Positions 1-7,979 of a DNA stretch of 64,000 bases are shown here, one piece after another. The notes under the pieces are model-generated. The model saw nothing but the letters and a program-made list of their open reading frames with translations. It ran no database searches and was not told where the DNA came from. This stretch comes from Candidatus Zixiibacteriota bacterium (lineage in GTDB: Bacteria; Zixibacteria; MSB-5A5; GN15; FEB-12): contig JBFLZR010000002.1 of NCBI GenBank assembly GCA_040756055.1, positions 336,411 through 400,410 of the forward strand, read 5' to 3'. Made by a program: the position numbers and the translations under genes. Position 1 is the stretch's first letter. Each line of letters opens with the position of its first letter.

Positions 1-452
1 TCGGGAGTCACGAATGAGAAATTGCGTCCCCGGTGGAAGACGCCGACGATGTTGCGCTTGGCGCGCTGGACTATTTTTATCACCGTGCCGGCCTGGCGGC
101 CGCTGATTATTCCGGCGAGACGGACCATCACCGTGTCGCCATCGAGAGCCGTACCCAGCCTGACGGCGGGAATGAAGATGTCTTCATCTTGTCCCTCGAC
201 CACCAGAAAGCCCGCTCCGCCGCGGGTGACCACGATAGTCCCGACGCGGACATCAAGCTCGGAGGCAAGACCGAGGCGGTTGCGTTTTAGTTTGACCAGT
301 TCACCGGAGTCGATCAGGTCTTTGATTGTCTTCCTGAAGGCGTTGTATTCGGACGATGGTATCGCGAGGGCTTTGGCCAGTTCTTTGGTCTTCATCGGGT
401 GCGCCGATTTCTGCCTGATGAAGTCGATTATTTTTCGGGTATCTTGTTTCAT
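1..452 (-). CDS. rnr: Ribonuclease R, N-terminal part (runs off the window)
   Basis: The first about 150 residues of a 3'-to-5' exoribonuclease of the RNase II/R family are present, cut by the left edge of the window. Residues 1-65 form a winged-helix domain of the kind found at the start of RNase R (start MKQDTRKIIDFIRQKSAHP). Residues 66-150 read as the beginning of the cold-shock/OB RNA-binding domains, with segments such as GTIVVTRGGAGFLVVEGQ and GDTVMVRLAG. The catalytic RNB domain would lie to the left and is not seen. The ATG at 452 has no clear Shine-Dalgarno sequence. The family call rests on domain order rather than the catalytic core, so a related VacB/RNase II protein is possible. 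Confidence 0.8.
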   Translation of the reverse strand, partial: MKQDTRKIIDFIRQKSAHPMKTKELAKALAIPSSEYNAFRKTIKDLIDSGELVKLKRNRLGLASELDVRVGTIVVTRGGAGFLVVEGQDEDIFIPAVRLGTALDGDTVMVRLAGIISGRQAGTVIKIVQRAKRNIVGVFHRGRNFSFVTP

Positions 453-600
453 ATTATAGAAATATCGACTTATCATCATGCCGAGTCAAGCAATTTTGGC
501 AGAAATCGGCCAATTTGGCAGCACACTACGTGTGTTTTAGCGCATTTTGGAAGGGTTGGCAGTATTCGGGGGCACCCCGGAGGGATGGTGTGCTCGGGGC

Positions 601-629
601 AATAAAAGAAGCCCGCCGGTGCGGGCTTT
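601..629 (-). terminator. Rho-independent terminator of the sigma/Spy operon
   Basis: A perfect 6-bp GC stem, GCCCGC (611-616) with GCGGGC (621-626) around a CGGT loop, is followed on the minus strand by a T-rich run (TTCTTTTATT). It sits 66 bases beyond the stop of the last Spy-like gene. Confidence 0.75.
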
Positions 630-694
630 CTTAGAGTAGTGAGAATAGAAGGAGGAACTGAAGTTAGGTTCAGTCGTGCTCTTTATATAAGGGG

Positions 695-1261
695 TCAACC
701 ACCCTGCGGGCCGAAACCCATGCCTTGGCCGGGGCCCTGGCCCTGTCCGGGTCCGGGACAGTTCGGGTTTTGGCCGCGCATGCGGGCGGTTTTTTTGCGG
801 AATTGTTTAAGCTGATCGACCTGCTCGGCGGTCAAAACTCCCTTGGCCTGTTGGAAGTGCGTGTAGTGCATTTTCTTCATGTCGGCTTTGAGTTTTGCCA
901 CCTGGTCGATAGCGGCGAAGATCTGGCCCTGGTCGGCATCATCACGCATGAGGGCGCGCAGATTGATCTCGGCTTTTTCGAGGGCGGCTTTTTTGTCGAC
1001 GCGCTCGGTCTGGAAAGTGGTCATCATCTTTTCCAGTTTATCCTGTTGCTCGTCGGTGAGTTTGAGTTCATCGGCGTGAGCCAGGATAGCGCGCAGGCCG
1101 GGCATACCGTCATGTTGCCCCATGTGTTTGCCCATACCGCGGTGCATTCCCTGCGGGCCGAATCCGGGTCCGTCGCAATCGCCGCCGCCCTGGCCGGGCT
1201 GCGCCATGGCCACAGGTGCGGCCAGCGCCAGAATCAGGGTTAGTACGAGTAGTTTCTTCAT
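695..1261 (-). CDS. Spy/CpxP-like periplasmic protein (LTxxQ family)
   Basis: A 188-residue exported helical protein. Residues 1-20 are a clean signal peptide (cleavage after APVAMA). The mature part has the two LTxxQ-type motifs that define the Spy/CpxP family, LTDEQ at 68-72 and LTAEQ at 143-147, joined by charged helices. Met/His/Gly-rich stretches flank the helical core (GMHRGMGKHMGQHDGM; tail rich in Pro, Gly and Gln). Spy/CpxP proteins are periplasmic chaperones or stress and metal sensors. Here it is the last gene of an ECF sigma operon, so a sensor or chaperone role under that sigma factor is likely (inference). The start ATG is preceded by AAGGAG with a 6-base spacer. The metal-binding idea comes only from residue composition. 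Confidence 0.8.
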   Translation of the reverse strand: MKKLLVLTLILALAAPVAMAQPGQGGGDCDGPGFGPQGMHRGMGKHMGQHDGMPGLRAILAHADELKLTDEQQDKLEKMMTTFQTERVDKKAALEKAEINLRALMRDDADQGQIFAAIDQVAKLKADMKKMHYTHFQQAKGVLTAEQVDQLKQFRKKTARMRGQNPNCPGPGQGQGPGQGMGFGPQGG

Positions 1262-1284
1262 TGGTGTCTCCTTTCAGTTATTAC

Positions 1285-1899
1285 TTACAGTGAATCTTCA
1301 TCGTCAATGCTGTCGGGGTCGAAAGGCTCCATACCGGGAGGACCCGGATGAGGTCCCATGCCCCGTCCACGACGCTGCATCATACGCTCGAATACTTCTT
1401 TTTCGAATCGTTGTTCGAACACCAGCAGCAGGGCATACTGTTTAAGAGTGAGAAGATCGCGGGCCTGCTGGTGAAAAGTCGCGATCGAATTCGCCCGTTC
1501 GGATTCCATATCTTCGAGCCTGCTTACGAGTCTTTCTATTTCAGCATCTGAGAGATTTTTCTCCCGAAGGCCGGTGGCGAGAGTATCCTGAATGGCGGTC
1601 AGCTCGCGCACGGAGGTCATCATTCGGAAGCGAAAGTCTTTCGCTATTTCACGAAGGCGCTCTTGTTTATCGTCGTCGAGCTGAAGCAGTTCAAACAGTT
1701 TTTTCATGCGAAGGCGCTCGAACTCCTGCGGTACGGGTCCGAAACCGGGGGCGCCCTGACGATGCATCCCCTGGTGCATCGGCTGACCGGACATCATCAT
1801 GGAAGAATCATCAGGTTTGGCCTGCGCCTTGATTTCTACGGCCGTGAGACCGATAGCCAGGGCGGCTACCAGGGAGATTGTAAATATCAGACGCTTCAT
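1285..1899 (-). CDS. Second Spy/CpxP-like periplasmic sensor or chaperone
   Basis: A 204-residue protein with a signal peptide (about residues 1-26). A short Met/His-rich segment follows (SSMMMSGQPMHQGMHRQG, 32-49), then a long helical core with LLQLDDDKQERL and DLLTLKQYALLLVFEQRF. These correspond to the LTxxQ-type repeats of the Spy/CpxP family in degenerate form. Its start overlaps the stop of the anti-sigma gene as ATGA, so translation is probably coupled. In the Cupriavidus CnrYXH system a periplasmic CnrX protein of this fold senses metal for a sigma/anti-sigma pair, and the gene arrangement here resembles that. Which ligand or stress it senses cannot be read from the sequence. Confidence 0.7.
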   Translation of the reverse strand: MKRLIFTISLVAALAIGLTAVEIKAQAKPDDSSMMMSGQPMHQGMHRQGAPGFGPVPQEFERLRMKKLFELLQLDDDKQERLREIAKDFRFRMMTSVRELTAIQDTLATGLREKNLSDAEIERLVSRLEDMESERANSIATFHQQARDLLTLKQYALLLVFEQRFEKEVFERMMQRRGRGMGPHPGPPGMEPFDPDSIDDEDSL

Positions 1900-2453
1900 A
1901 ATATGTCCTTCACGTCAAAGTTTTCATCGAGATATTTGAGGTCTTCCTCGGTCATTTCTTCCACGAGCATGTTACTGGTGGTTTGGTAATCACCGGCAGT
2001 GGAGCCGTAGAAGAGGTAATCCGTATCTTCATCGCCGGCCTCAGCAATCAACTGGGGGCTGACGTCTACAATAGTCGAGTCGGGGTGGATCCAGGCGGTC
2101 TGTTGGCCGTTGCCGCTGAACCAACCCAGCATGTATGCCATGAATGACATGCCGACTACAAGTATGACTGCGGCGGCGGCCGGGACGTATGACGCAAAAA
2201 TGGAGCTGACGTTGGTGACTCTGGTCAGTTCGAGCTGATCGATCCGCTCGTCGACACGCTCTACCATCCGCTGCACAGTGACTTCATCAGCGTAGAAGTC
2301 CCGGTCGGTTCCGAGTTGTCCCACCGCAGAAAGCAGCTCGCTGTAGAAAGCGCCGCATTCAGCGCACTCATGGAGATGTTTTTGAAGTTCATCGGGAATC
2401 TGTTCTACGCCGACATATAAAAGCAATTCATCTTGTATTTGCTGGCAGTTCAT
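1896..2453 (-). CDS. Zinc-finger anti-sigma factor, single-pass membrane protein
   Basis: A 185-residue protein with the anti-sigma zinc signature HxxxCxxC near the N terminus (H26, C30, C33 in HLHECAEC), one membrane segment at about residues 88-112 (AAAAVILVVGMSFMAYMLGW) and an acidic periplasmic C-terminal part. This topology fits a cytoplasmic sigma-binding domain tethered to a periplasmic sensor. I chose the ATG at 2453 because it overlaps the sigma factor stop as ATGA and has AAGGA eight bases upstream. An ATG at 2462 has no usable spacer. It most likely holds the neighbouring ECF sigma factor inactive until a signal, possibly passed by the two Spy-like proteins, releases it (inference from operon order). 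Confidence 0.8.
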   Translation of the reverse strand: MNCQQIQDELLLYVGVEQIPDELQKHLHECAECGAFYSELLSAVGQLGTDRDFYADEVTVQRMVERVDERIDQLELTRVTNVSSIFASYVPAAAAVILVVGMSFMAYMLGWFSGNGQQTAWIHPDSTIVDVSPQLIAEAGDEDTDYLFYGSTAGDYQTTSNMLVEEMTEEDLKYLDENFDVKDIL

Positions 2454-3004
2454 TGACTCCATCCTTCGCTAACGGCCACCTGGCGAAGCTTTTTGACAGC
2501 CTCGCGATAGAGTGTTTTAACGGTTCCCACGGCGCGGCCGCTGACGTTTGCGACCTCGTCAAAGGGAAGTTCTTTATAAAACCGAAGTTCGAATATTTTT
2601 CTTTGTTGCGCCGGCAGTTGTCCCATGAAAGCCAGGATTCGTTCGCGGAGTTCTTTGCGCTGCAGATCGCGTCCGGGGTCATCGACCGCCGAGATCGCCT
2701 GCAGAGCTTCATCGCCCGCCGACCGACTCTCTCTTTTAACGAAGTTGATTGCTTTGTTAGTGGCGATGCGGTAGATCCAGCTTTCGAATTTGGAGTCGCC
2801 CTTGAAGCTGTCGAGGTTCTGCCAGGCGGCGACAAAAGTGTCCTGGGCAAGATCCATGGCGCTGTCTTTGTCGCGAGTCATCTTGTATGTCAGAGCAATC
2901 ACGGGATTCATCATAATCCTTACAATTTCGGAGAAGGCCTTGCGTTCACCGAGCCGGGCCAGCTCCACCAGTCTGCTTATTCGTTCGGTGTCTATCTTGT
3001 TCAT
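2450..3004 (-). CDS. ECF-type RNA polymerase sigma factor
   Basis: A 184-residue sigma-70-family protein with only regions 2 and 4, as in extracytoplasmic function sigma factors. Region 2 includes KDSAMDLAQDTFVAAWQNL and the following FESWIYRIATNKAINFVKR, which binds the -10 element. Region 4 is a helix-turn-helix (LPFDEVANVSGRAVGTVKTL). I chose the ATG at 3004. The frame stays open to a TTG at 3067, but that start would lie inside the mreB terminator. The gene heads a four-gene operon with its anti-sigma factor and two Spy-like proteins, so autoregulation is likely. Promoters it reads cannot be named from the window. Confidence 0.88.
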   Translation of the reverse strand: MNKIDTERISRLVELARLGERKAFSEIVRIMMNPVIALTYKMTRDKDSAMDLAQDTFVAAWQNLDSFKGDSKFESWIYRIATNKAINFVKRESRSAGDEALQAISAVDDPGRDLQRKELRERILAFMGQLPAQQRKIFELRFYKELPFDEVANVSGRAVGTVKTLYREAVKKLRQVAVSEGWSQ

Positions 3005-3069
3005 CCGTTTTTTTTCTGCTTTTAAGACAATCAGGCTCAGAAAAGGATTAATGGCTATTTCTGACAAGC

Positions 3070-3098
3070 AAAAAAAAGCCGGGAGTGTTCCCGGCTTT
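3070..3098 (-). terminator. Rho-independent terminator of mreB
   Basis: A 10-bp perfect stem (3075-3084 with 3089-3098, AAAGCCGGGA) with a GTGT loop is followed on the minus strand by seven T residues. It lies between the mreB stop and the sigma gene and separates the two transcription units. Confidence 0.85.
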
Positions 3099-3121
3099 GT
3101 AAGCTCATGTTTCGTAGCGGT

Positions 3122-4162
<1,041 letters not shown>

Positions 4163-4262
4163 TTATTGTTTATCCCTGTTTCGTAAGCCGTTGGGTTGTT
4201 GCTTCTTTTATCGATTATCGATACAAATTGCCAATAGTTTATCGCCTAAAGTCAAAAAGAGC

Positions 4263-4290
4263 AATAAAAAAGTGGCTTCGCGGCACTTTT
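4263..4290 (-). terminator. Rho-independent terminator of the oad operon
   Basis: The stem AAAAGTG/CACTTTT (4268-4274 with 4284-4290) runs into TTATT on the minus strand, 25 bases after the oadB stop. It separates the decarboxylase operon from mreB. Confidence 0.65.
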
Positions 4291-4314
4291 GAATGTGACA
4301 GCTGATGCTCCGGT

Positions 4315-5445
4315 CTATCCGGCCAGCAGGGTCAAAAACACGCCCGCGGCCACTGCCGAACCGATAACCCCGGCCACATTTGGTCCCATCGCCGGCATCA
4401 GGGGGTTGACCTTGTTGTCGGTGCTATCGGCCACAAACCGCTGTACGACGCGGGCGGACATTGGGACCGCAGAAACGCCGGCTGCGCCAATACACGGATT
4501 AATCTTTTTGCCTTCCGGTAGAATCAGATTAAGGACTTTGGCGAATAGCACCCCGCCGGCCGTGCTGAACGAGAAGGCCACCGCTCCGAGAATCAGAATC
4601 AGGATGGTCCGGTAAGTCAGGAAATGGGGGCCATCCATGGTAGCGCCCACCGCCAGACCGAGGAACATGGTGACGATGTCGATGAGCGAGCCGCCGGCGG
4701 TTTTGCGCAGACGTTCGGTCACGCCGCACTCCCGCAGCAGGTTGCCGAACATGAGCATCCCGATAAGCGGGGCGCTGGACGGTATGGCCAGAGAGGCCAG
4801 GATACCGGTCACAATCGGGAACAGGATGGCTGCCGTTTTGGAGACCGGCAGGGCCTGAGGCATATCAATCGCCCGTTCGTTGTGGGTGGTGAGCAGCCGC
4901 ATGATGGGCGGCTGGATAATCGGAACCAGCGACATGTAACTGTACGCCGCGACCGCGATTGGTCCGAGAAGTTCCGGCGCCAGTTTGCTTGTCAGAAATA
5001 TCGATGTGGGCCCATCGGCGCCACCGATAATGCCGATACAGGCTGCTTCTTTGGGATCGAATCCGAGCAGGTAAGCCGCTCCGAGAGCGGCCACGAAGAT
5101 GCCCAACTGGGCGGCCGCACCGAGCAAGAAAGTAAGCGGCCTTGCCAGAAGGGGCCTGAAATCAATCAGCACGCCGATACCGAGGAAGATGACCGGCGGA
5201 AGGAGTTCGGTTCTGATGCCGCTGTTGTAAATGAGAGCCATTATACCTTCGCCATAAGAACCCATATCGGCCAGCGGAAGATTGGCCAAGATGGTGCCGA
5301 AACCAATGGGAATGAGAAGCAGCGGTTCATAGTATTTGACGATGGCAAGGTAGATCAAGGTGCCGGCGACGGCAAACATGACCCAGTTGCTCCAGCTAAG
5401 GTGCGCGAAGCCGGACTGTTGTGCCAGTTCAAGAATCGCATTCAT
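4315..5445 (-). CDS. oadB: Sodium-translocating decarboxylase beta subunit (OadB type)
   Basis: A 376-residue polytopic inner-membrane protein of the OadB/GcdB/MmdB family. The beta subunit decarboxylates carboxybiotin and couples this to export of sodium ions. The signature GGADGPTS (141-148), containing the conserved aspartate needed for sodium transport, is present. Further glycine-rich membrane segments such as GVTERLRKTAGGSLIDIVTM and a C-terminal PNVAGVIGSAVAAGVFL fit the family. Length is close to the usual 370-430. It follows the alpha subunit gene by 13 bases. The substrate is set by the alpha subunit, which here has a keto-acid-type carboxyltransferase, so the whole complex is most likely oxaloacetate decarboxylase. 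Confidence 0.93.
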   Translation of the reverse strand: MNAILELAQQSGFAHLSWSNWVMFAVAGTLIYLAIVKYYEPLLLIPIGFGTILANLPLADMGSYGEGIMALIYNSGIRTELLPPVIFLGIGVLIDFRPLLARPLTFLLGAAAQLGIFVAALGAAYLLGFDPKEAACIGIIGGADGPTSIFLTSKLAPELLGPIAVAAYSYMSLVPIIQPPIMRLLTTHNERAIDMPQALPVSKTAAILFPIVTGILASLAIPSSAPLIGMLMFGNLLRECGVTERLRKTAGGSLIDIVTMFLGLAVGATMDGPHFLTYRTILILILGAVAFSFSTAGGVLFAKVLNLILPEGKKINPCIGAAGVSAVPMSARVVQRFVADSTDNKVNPLMPAMGPNVAGVIGSAVAAGVFLTLLAG

Positions 5446-5458
5446 AATGTCCGGCCCT

Positions 5459-7312
5459 TTATGAAATTGTCATTATCGGTTTCGACGCATCGATTTCATC
5501 GCCAATTCTAACGTATATGGCGGAGATTCTTCCATCGCACGGGGCTTTGATTTCGTGCTTGGCTTTCATCGCCTCGACAGCGGCGATCACATGTCCTTTT
5601 ACTACCGATTCACCTTCCTTCACGAGAATGTCGACGACCTCGACAAATCCGGCAAAGGTGGAGTACACCTTAATACCGCCCGAGGCTGCCGGCGCCGGGG
5701 CTGCCGCCGGAGCCGGAGCGACAGCGGCAGTGGCAGCGCCGCTGGCGGGCTCGACCGTTATCATAAAACTGCGCCGGACGCCATCTTCTTCCACCGTGCA
5801 CCGCGTGGTGACCGGGCCGGTAATGCCGGCAGGTGCGGACGACGGCACGGCGGATGGGGCAGCAGCAGGAGCCGCTTCAGCTTTCTTTTTCAGCGGGAGA
5901 TCAATCTTGCCGTTGCCGGTAAGCAGACGGATACCCTCGTTAAGCTCCATCTTCTTGCCCGGAACCATAGCCGCCAGGACCAGGAAAATATTGTGGTCGT
6001 TGACCGGCAGACCGCGCTCTTCGAGAGCTTTGCGAGCCGGCTCGATGTTTTTCGGCGCGGCTTCCAGCGGGTCGCCGTCAAACACCGGGAGTTCACGTTG
6101 CTCGGACGCAGCCTTGACAACCTGAGGATCGGGCGGAAGAGGAGTTTTTCCGAAGTAGCCGAGAACGGCTTTTCCGTATCCGGCATCGATTTTTTTCCAG
6201 CGGCCGTAGAGAACGTTGTTAAACGCCTGCAGCCAGTACTGCTGGCTTCCGGGGGTAACGCTTGTCCACGCGCCACCGGCTTCGACCACCACCGGGAACT
6301 CGGCCAGCACATCGCTGTACTTGTCGAGAATGCCTGCCTTAACCATCATGTGGACGTTCGGGCCGATAGCTCCACCGGGCATCGGGAAGCCCAGGACGCG
6401 AGCGTCGGCGGTGGTGGTGGCAGGATTGAAGTCGTATTCTTTCAGAGCTTCATCGAGCATCTTTTCGAGCTCGTTCATTTTGGAAACATCGATATCCAGC
6501 GAATATCCGGTTCCCTTGAGGCCGTGCGCGAGCGAGCGAACATCGGGCTGCACCGTCCCCGAGGCCATCGGCCGCAAAGACAGGTCAACACCATCGACAC
6601 CCGCGGCGATACCGGCCATATAACAAGCGACAGCCGTGCTGGCGGTATCGTGAGTATGAAGCCAGAGAATCATTTCCGGCGGCATGAGTTTTTTGAGACC
6701 TTTGGCGGTTTCGTAGATCGTCTTGGGATCGGTGGTGCCGCTGGCGTCTTTGAGACAGATCGAGTCGATCTTCATACCGCTGTCGAGAAGGCGTTTGCCG
6801 ATATTTATATAAAATTCCGGAGTGTGGACTTTGTCGGACTCAAATGGGAGCCCCATGAGAGCGATACAGACCTGGTGGTGCATGCCCGCGTCGATAATGG
6901 GCTTGCCGGTTTTTATCAGATTGTCGACATCGTTCATGTAGTCGAAATTGCGGTCCCAGGTGGTGCCGTATTCTTTCATCAGTTTGGCCTGAAGCGTGAG
7001 GCCTTCAAGCGACTGGGTGGTGAGCGTCACACCTGAGACAGAGCGGGTGAGAATCTGCAAGTCGACCTTTGGACCCACAGCCTCGCGCATCTTTTTCATA
7101 TCGTCGAAAGGATCCTCACCGAGATAGAAATATGGAGCCTGGTAACGAGCGCCGCCTCCGAATTCGAAATGTTTTATTCCCATTTCGGCGCTGGCCTGCA
7201 TCACGGGTAGAATATCATTGAGACGGACCTTGCCGCCGAAGGAGCTTTGAAGACCGTCGCGGAACGGGGTGAACATCACCCTGATTTCCTTAGGTGTACT
7301 GGTGAAAATCAT
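5459..7312 (-). CDS. oadA: Oxaloacetate decarboxylase alpha subunit with biotinyl domain
   Basis: A 617-residue soluble subunit that transfers CO2 from oxaloacetate to biotin. Residues 1-460 form the HMG-lyase-like carboxyltransferase TIM barrel, with FRDGLQSSFG near the start, CLKDASGTTDP carrying the conserved lysine, and the metal-binding HTHDTAS. Two Ala/Pro-rich linkers flank a small beta segment. The C-terminal 80 residues are a biotinyl domain with the biotin lysine (about K583) in VEAMKAKHE. The barrel type argues for a keto acid rather than an acyl-CoA substrate. GAGGAG precedes the start, which overlaps the gamma subunit stop as ATGA. The neighbouring malic enzyme uses the same C4/C3 metabolites. 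A pyruvate carboxylase B subunit is an alternative, but the OadB and OadG neighbours favour the sodium pump. Confidence 0.9.
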   Translation of the reverse strand: MIFTSTPKEIRVMFTPFRDGLQSSFGGKVRLNDILPVMQASAEMGIKHFEFGGGARYQAPYFYLGEDPFDDMKKMREAVGPKVDLQILTRSVSGVTLTTQSLEGLTLQAKLMKEYGTTWDRNFDYMNDVDNLIKTGKPIIDAGMHHQVCIALMGLPFESDKVHTPEFYINIGKRLLDSGMKIDSICLKDASGTTDPKTIYETAKGLKKLMPPEMILWLHTHDTASTAVACYMAGIAAGVDGVDLSLRPMASGTVQPDVRSLAHGLKGTGYSLDIDVSKMNELEKMLDEALKEYDFNPATTTADARVLGFPMPGGAIGPNVHMMVKAGILDKYSDVLAEFPVVVEAGGAWTSVTPGSQQYWLQAFNNVLYGRWKKIDAGYGKAVLGYFGKTPLPPDPQVVKAASEQRELPVFDGDPLEAAPKNIEPARKALEERGLPVNDHNIFLVLAAMVPGKKMELNEGIRLLTGNGKIDLPLKKKAEAAPAAAPSAVPSSAPAGITGPVTTRCTVEEDGVRRSFMITVEPASGAATAAVAPAPAAAPAPAASGGIKVYSTFAGFVEVVDILVKEGESVVKGHVIAAVEAMKAKHEIKAPCDGRISAIYVRIGDEIDASKPIMTIS

Positions 7313-7527
7313 TTTATCTCCTCAACCTTGGTAATTTTTGTTCCAGGGTAAATGGTCGAAATGACCGAGGCAATGGCCGCCAGATAGGCGCTGTCGGTTT
7401 TGAGTTTGACGACTTTCTCCGGAAATACGGCCATGATGGTCCGCATGACCAACGCCAAAAAAGTCAGGACCAGAAATACCACAAAAAAGGCAGAAATGCA
7501 GATGACCAGCAGATCCGTCGATCCCAT
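7309..7527 (-). CDS. oadG: Sodium pump decarboxylase gamma subunit (OadG family)
   Basis: A 72-residue protein with a single N-terminal membrane helix (VICISAFFVVFLVLTFLALVM, split around residues 8-29) and a short hydrophilic tail. In oxaloacetate decarboxylases the gamma subunit anchors and stabilises the alpha-beta complex and helps bind zinc. Identity rests mainly on size, topology and position: it is first in the gamma-alpha-beta operon and overlaps oadA by four bases. The sequence itself is too short for firm family assignment. Confidence 0.8.
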   Translation of the reverse strand: MGSTDLLVICISAFFVVFLVLTFLALVMRTIMAVFPEKVVKLKTDSAYLAAIASVISTIYPGTKITKVEEIK

Positions 7528-7979
7528 AAGGTATTCTCCTGTTTCACAGGTTTCGAGCTAACGATGTATTCAAAAAGAACCGCAATTACGAACGATGGGT
7601 TTTCCCGCGACCGCATGCAGCGGAAAAACAATAAAACAGTATATATAAATGCCATTTCAGATTCAAGAGGCAAAATCAACGAATTCTTGTACCAACGGAT
7701 GATATTGTATTTGTTGCTAGTACAGCCGCCCTATTTTGGAGTATTTTGTCGACATCGGCCGAAAAACCCGCCGTCGGCCGGTTGTCTGTAAGGCGTTCGG
7801 GCGGGAATGCTTTGTGACAACGGATTTAGTTGTCATTGTTGCTTGTACCACGACTCACGAGCGAGACAGTAACCATCATAACTCATTTGGAAAACGGGCG
7901 GCATGGTGCCGTAAACCAGCCTGCAAAAAGAAGGGCCGGGACAGAGCCCCGGCCTCCTTATAGCGAAATATAAGAGAAC
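7528..7979. other. Intergenic gap between maeB and oadG
   Basis: This holds about 450 bases without a convincing gene. The left end carries the promoter region expected for oadG, and the right end the maeB terminator. Short open frames here lack ribosome binding sites and family resemblance. Confidence 0.6.
7924..7956 (-). terminator. Rho-independent terminator of maeB
   Basis: On the minus strand the GC-rich stem GGCCGGGG...CCCGGCC is followed by CTTCTTTTTG. It begins about 25 bases after the maeB stop. Confidence 0.75.

Noticed and set aside
5555-7036. Long open frame on the plus strand opposite oadA
   Set aside because: The real gene on the minus strand has clear family motifs. The opposite frame has no recognisable domain and follows the high-GC third-position bias of its neighbour.
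7564-7791. 75-codon plus-strand frame upstream of oadG
   Set aside because: No ribosome binding site and no family pattern; it covers the expected oadG promoter.
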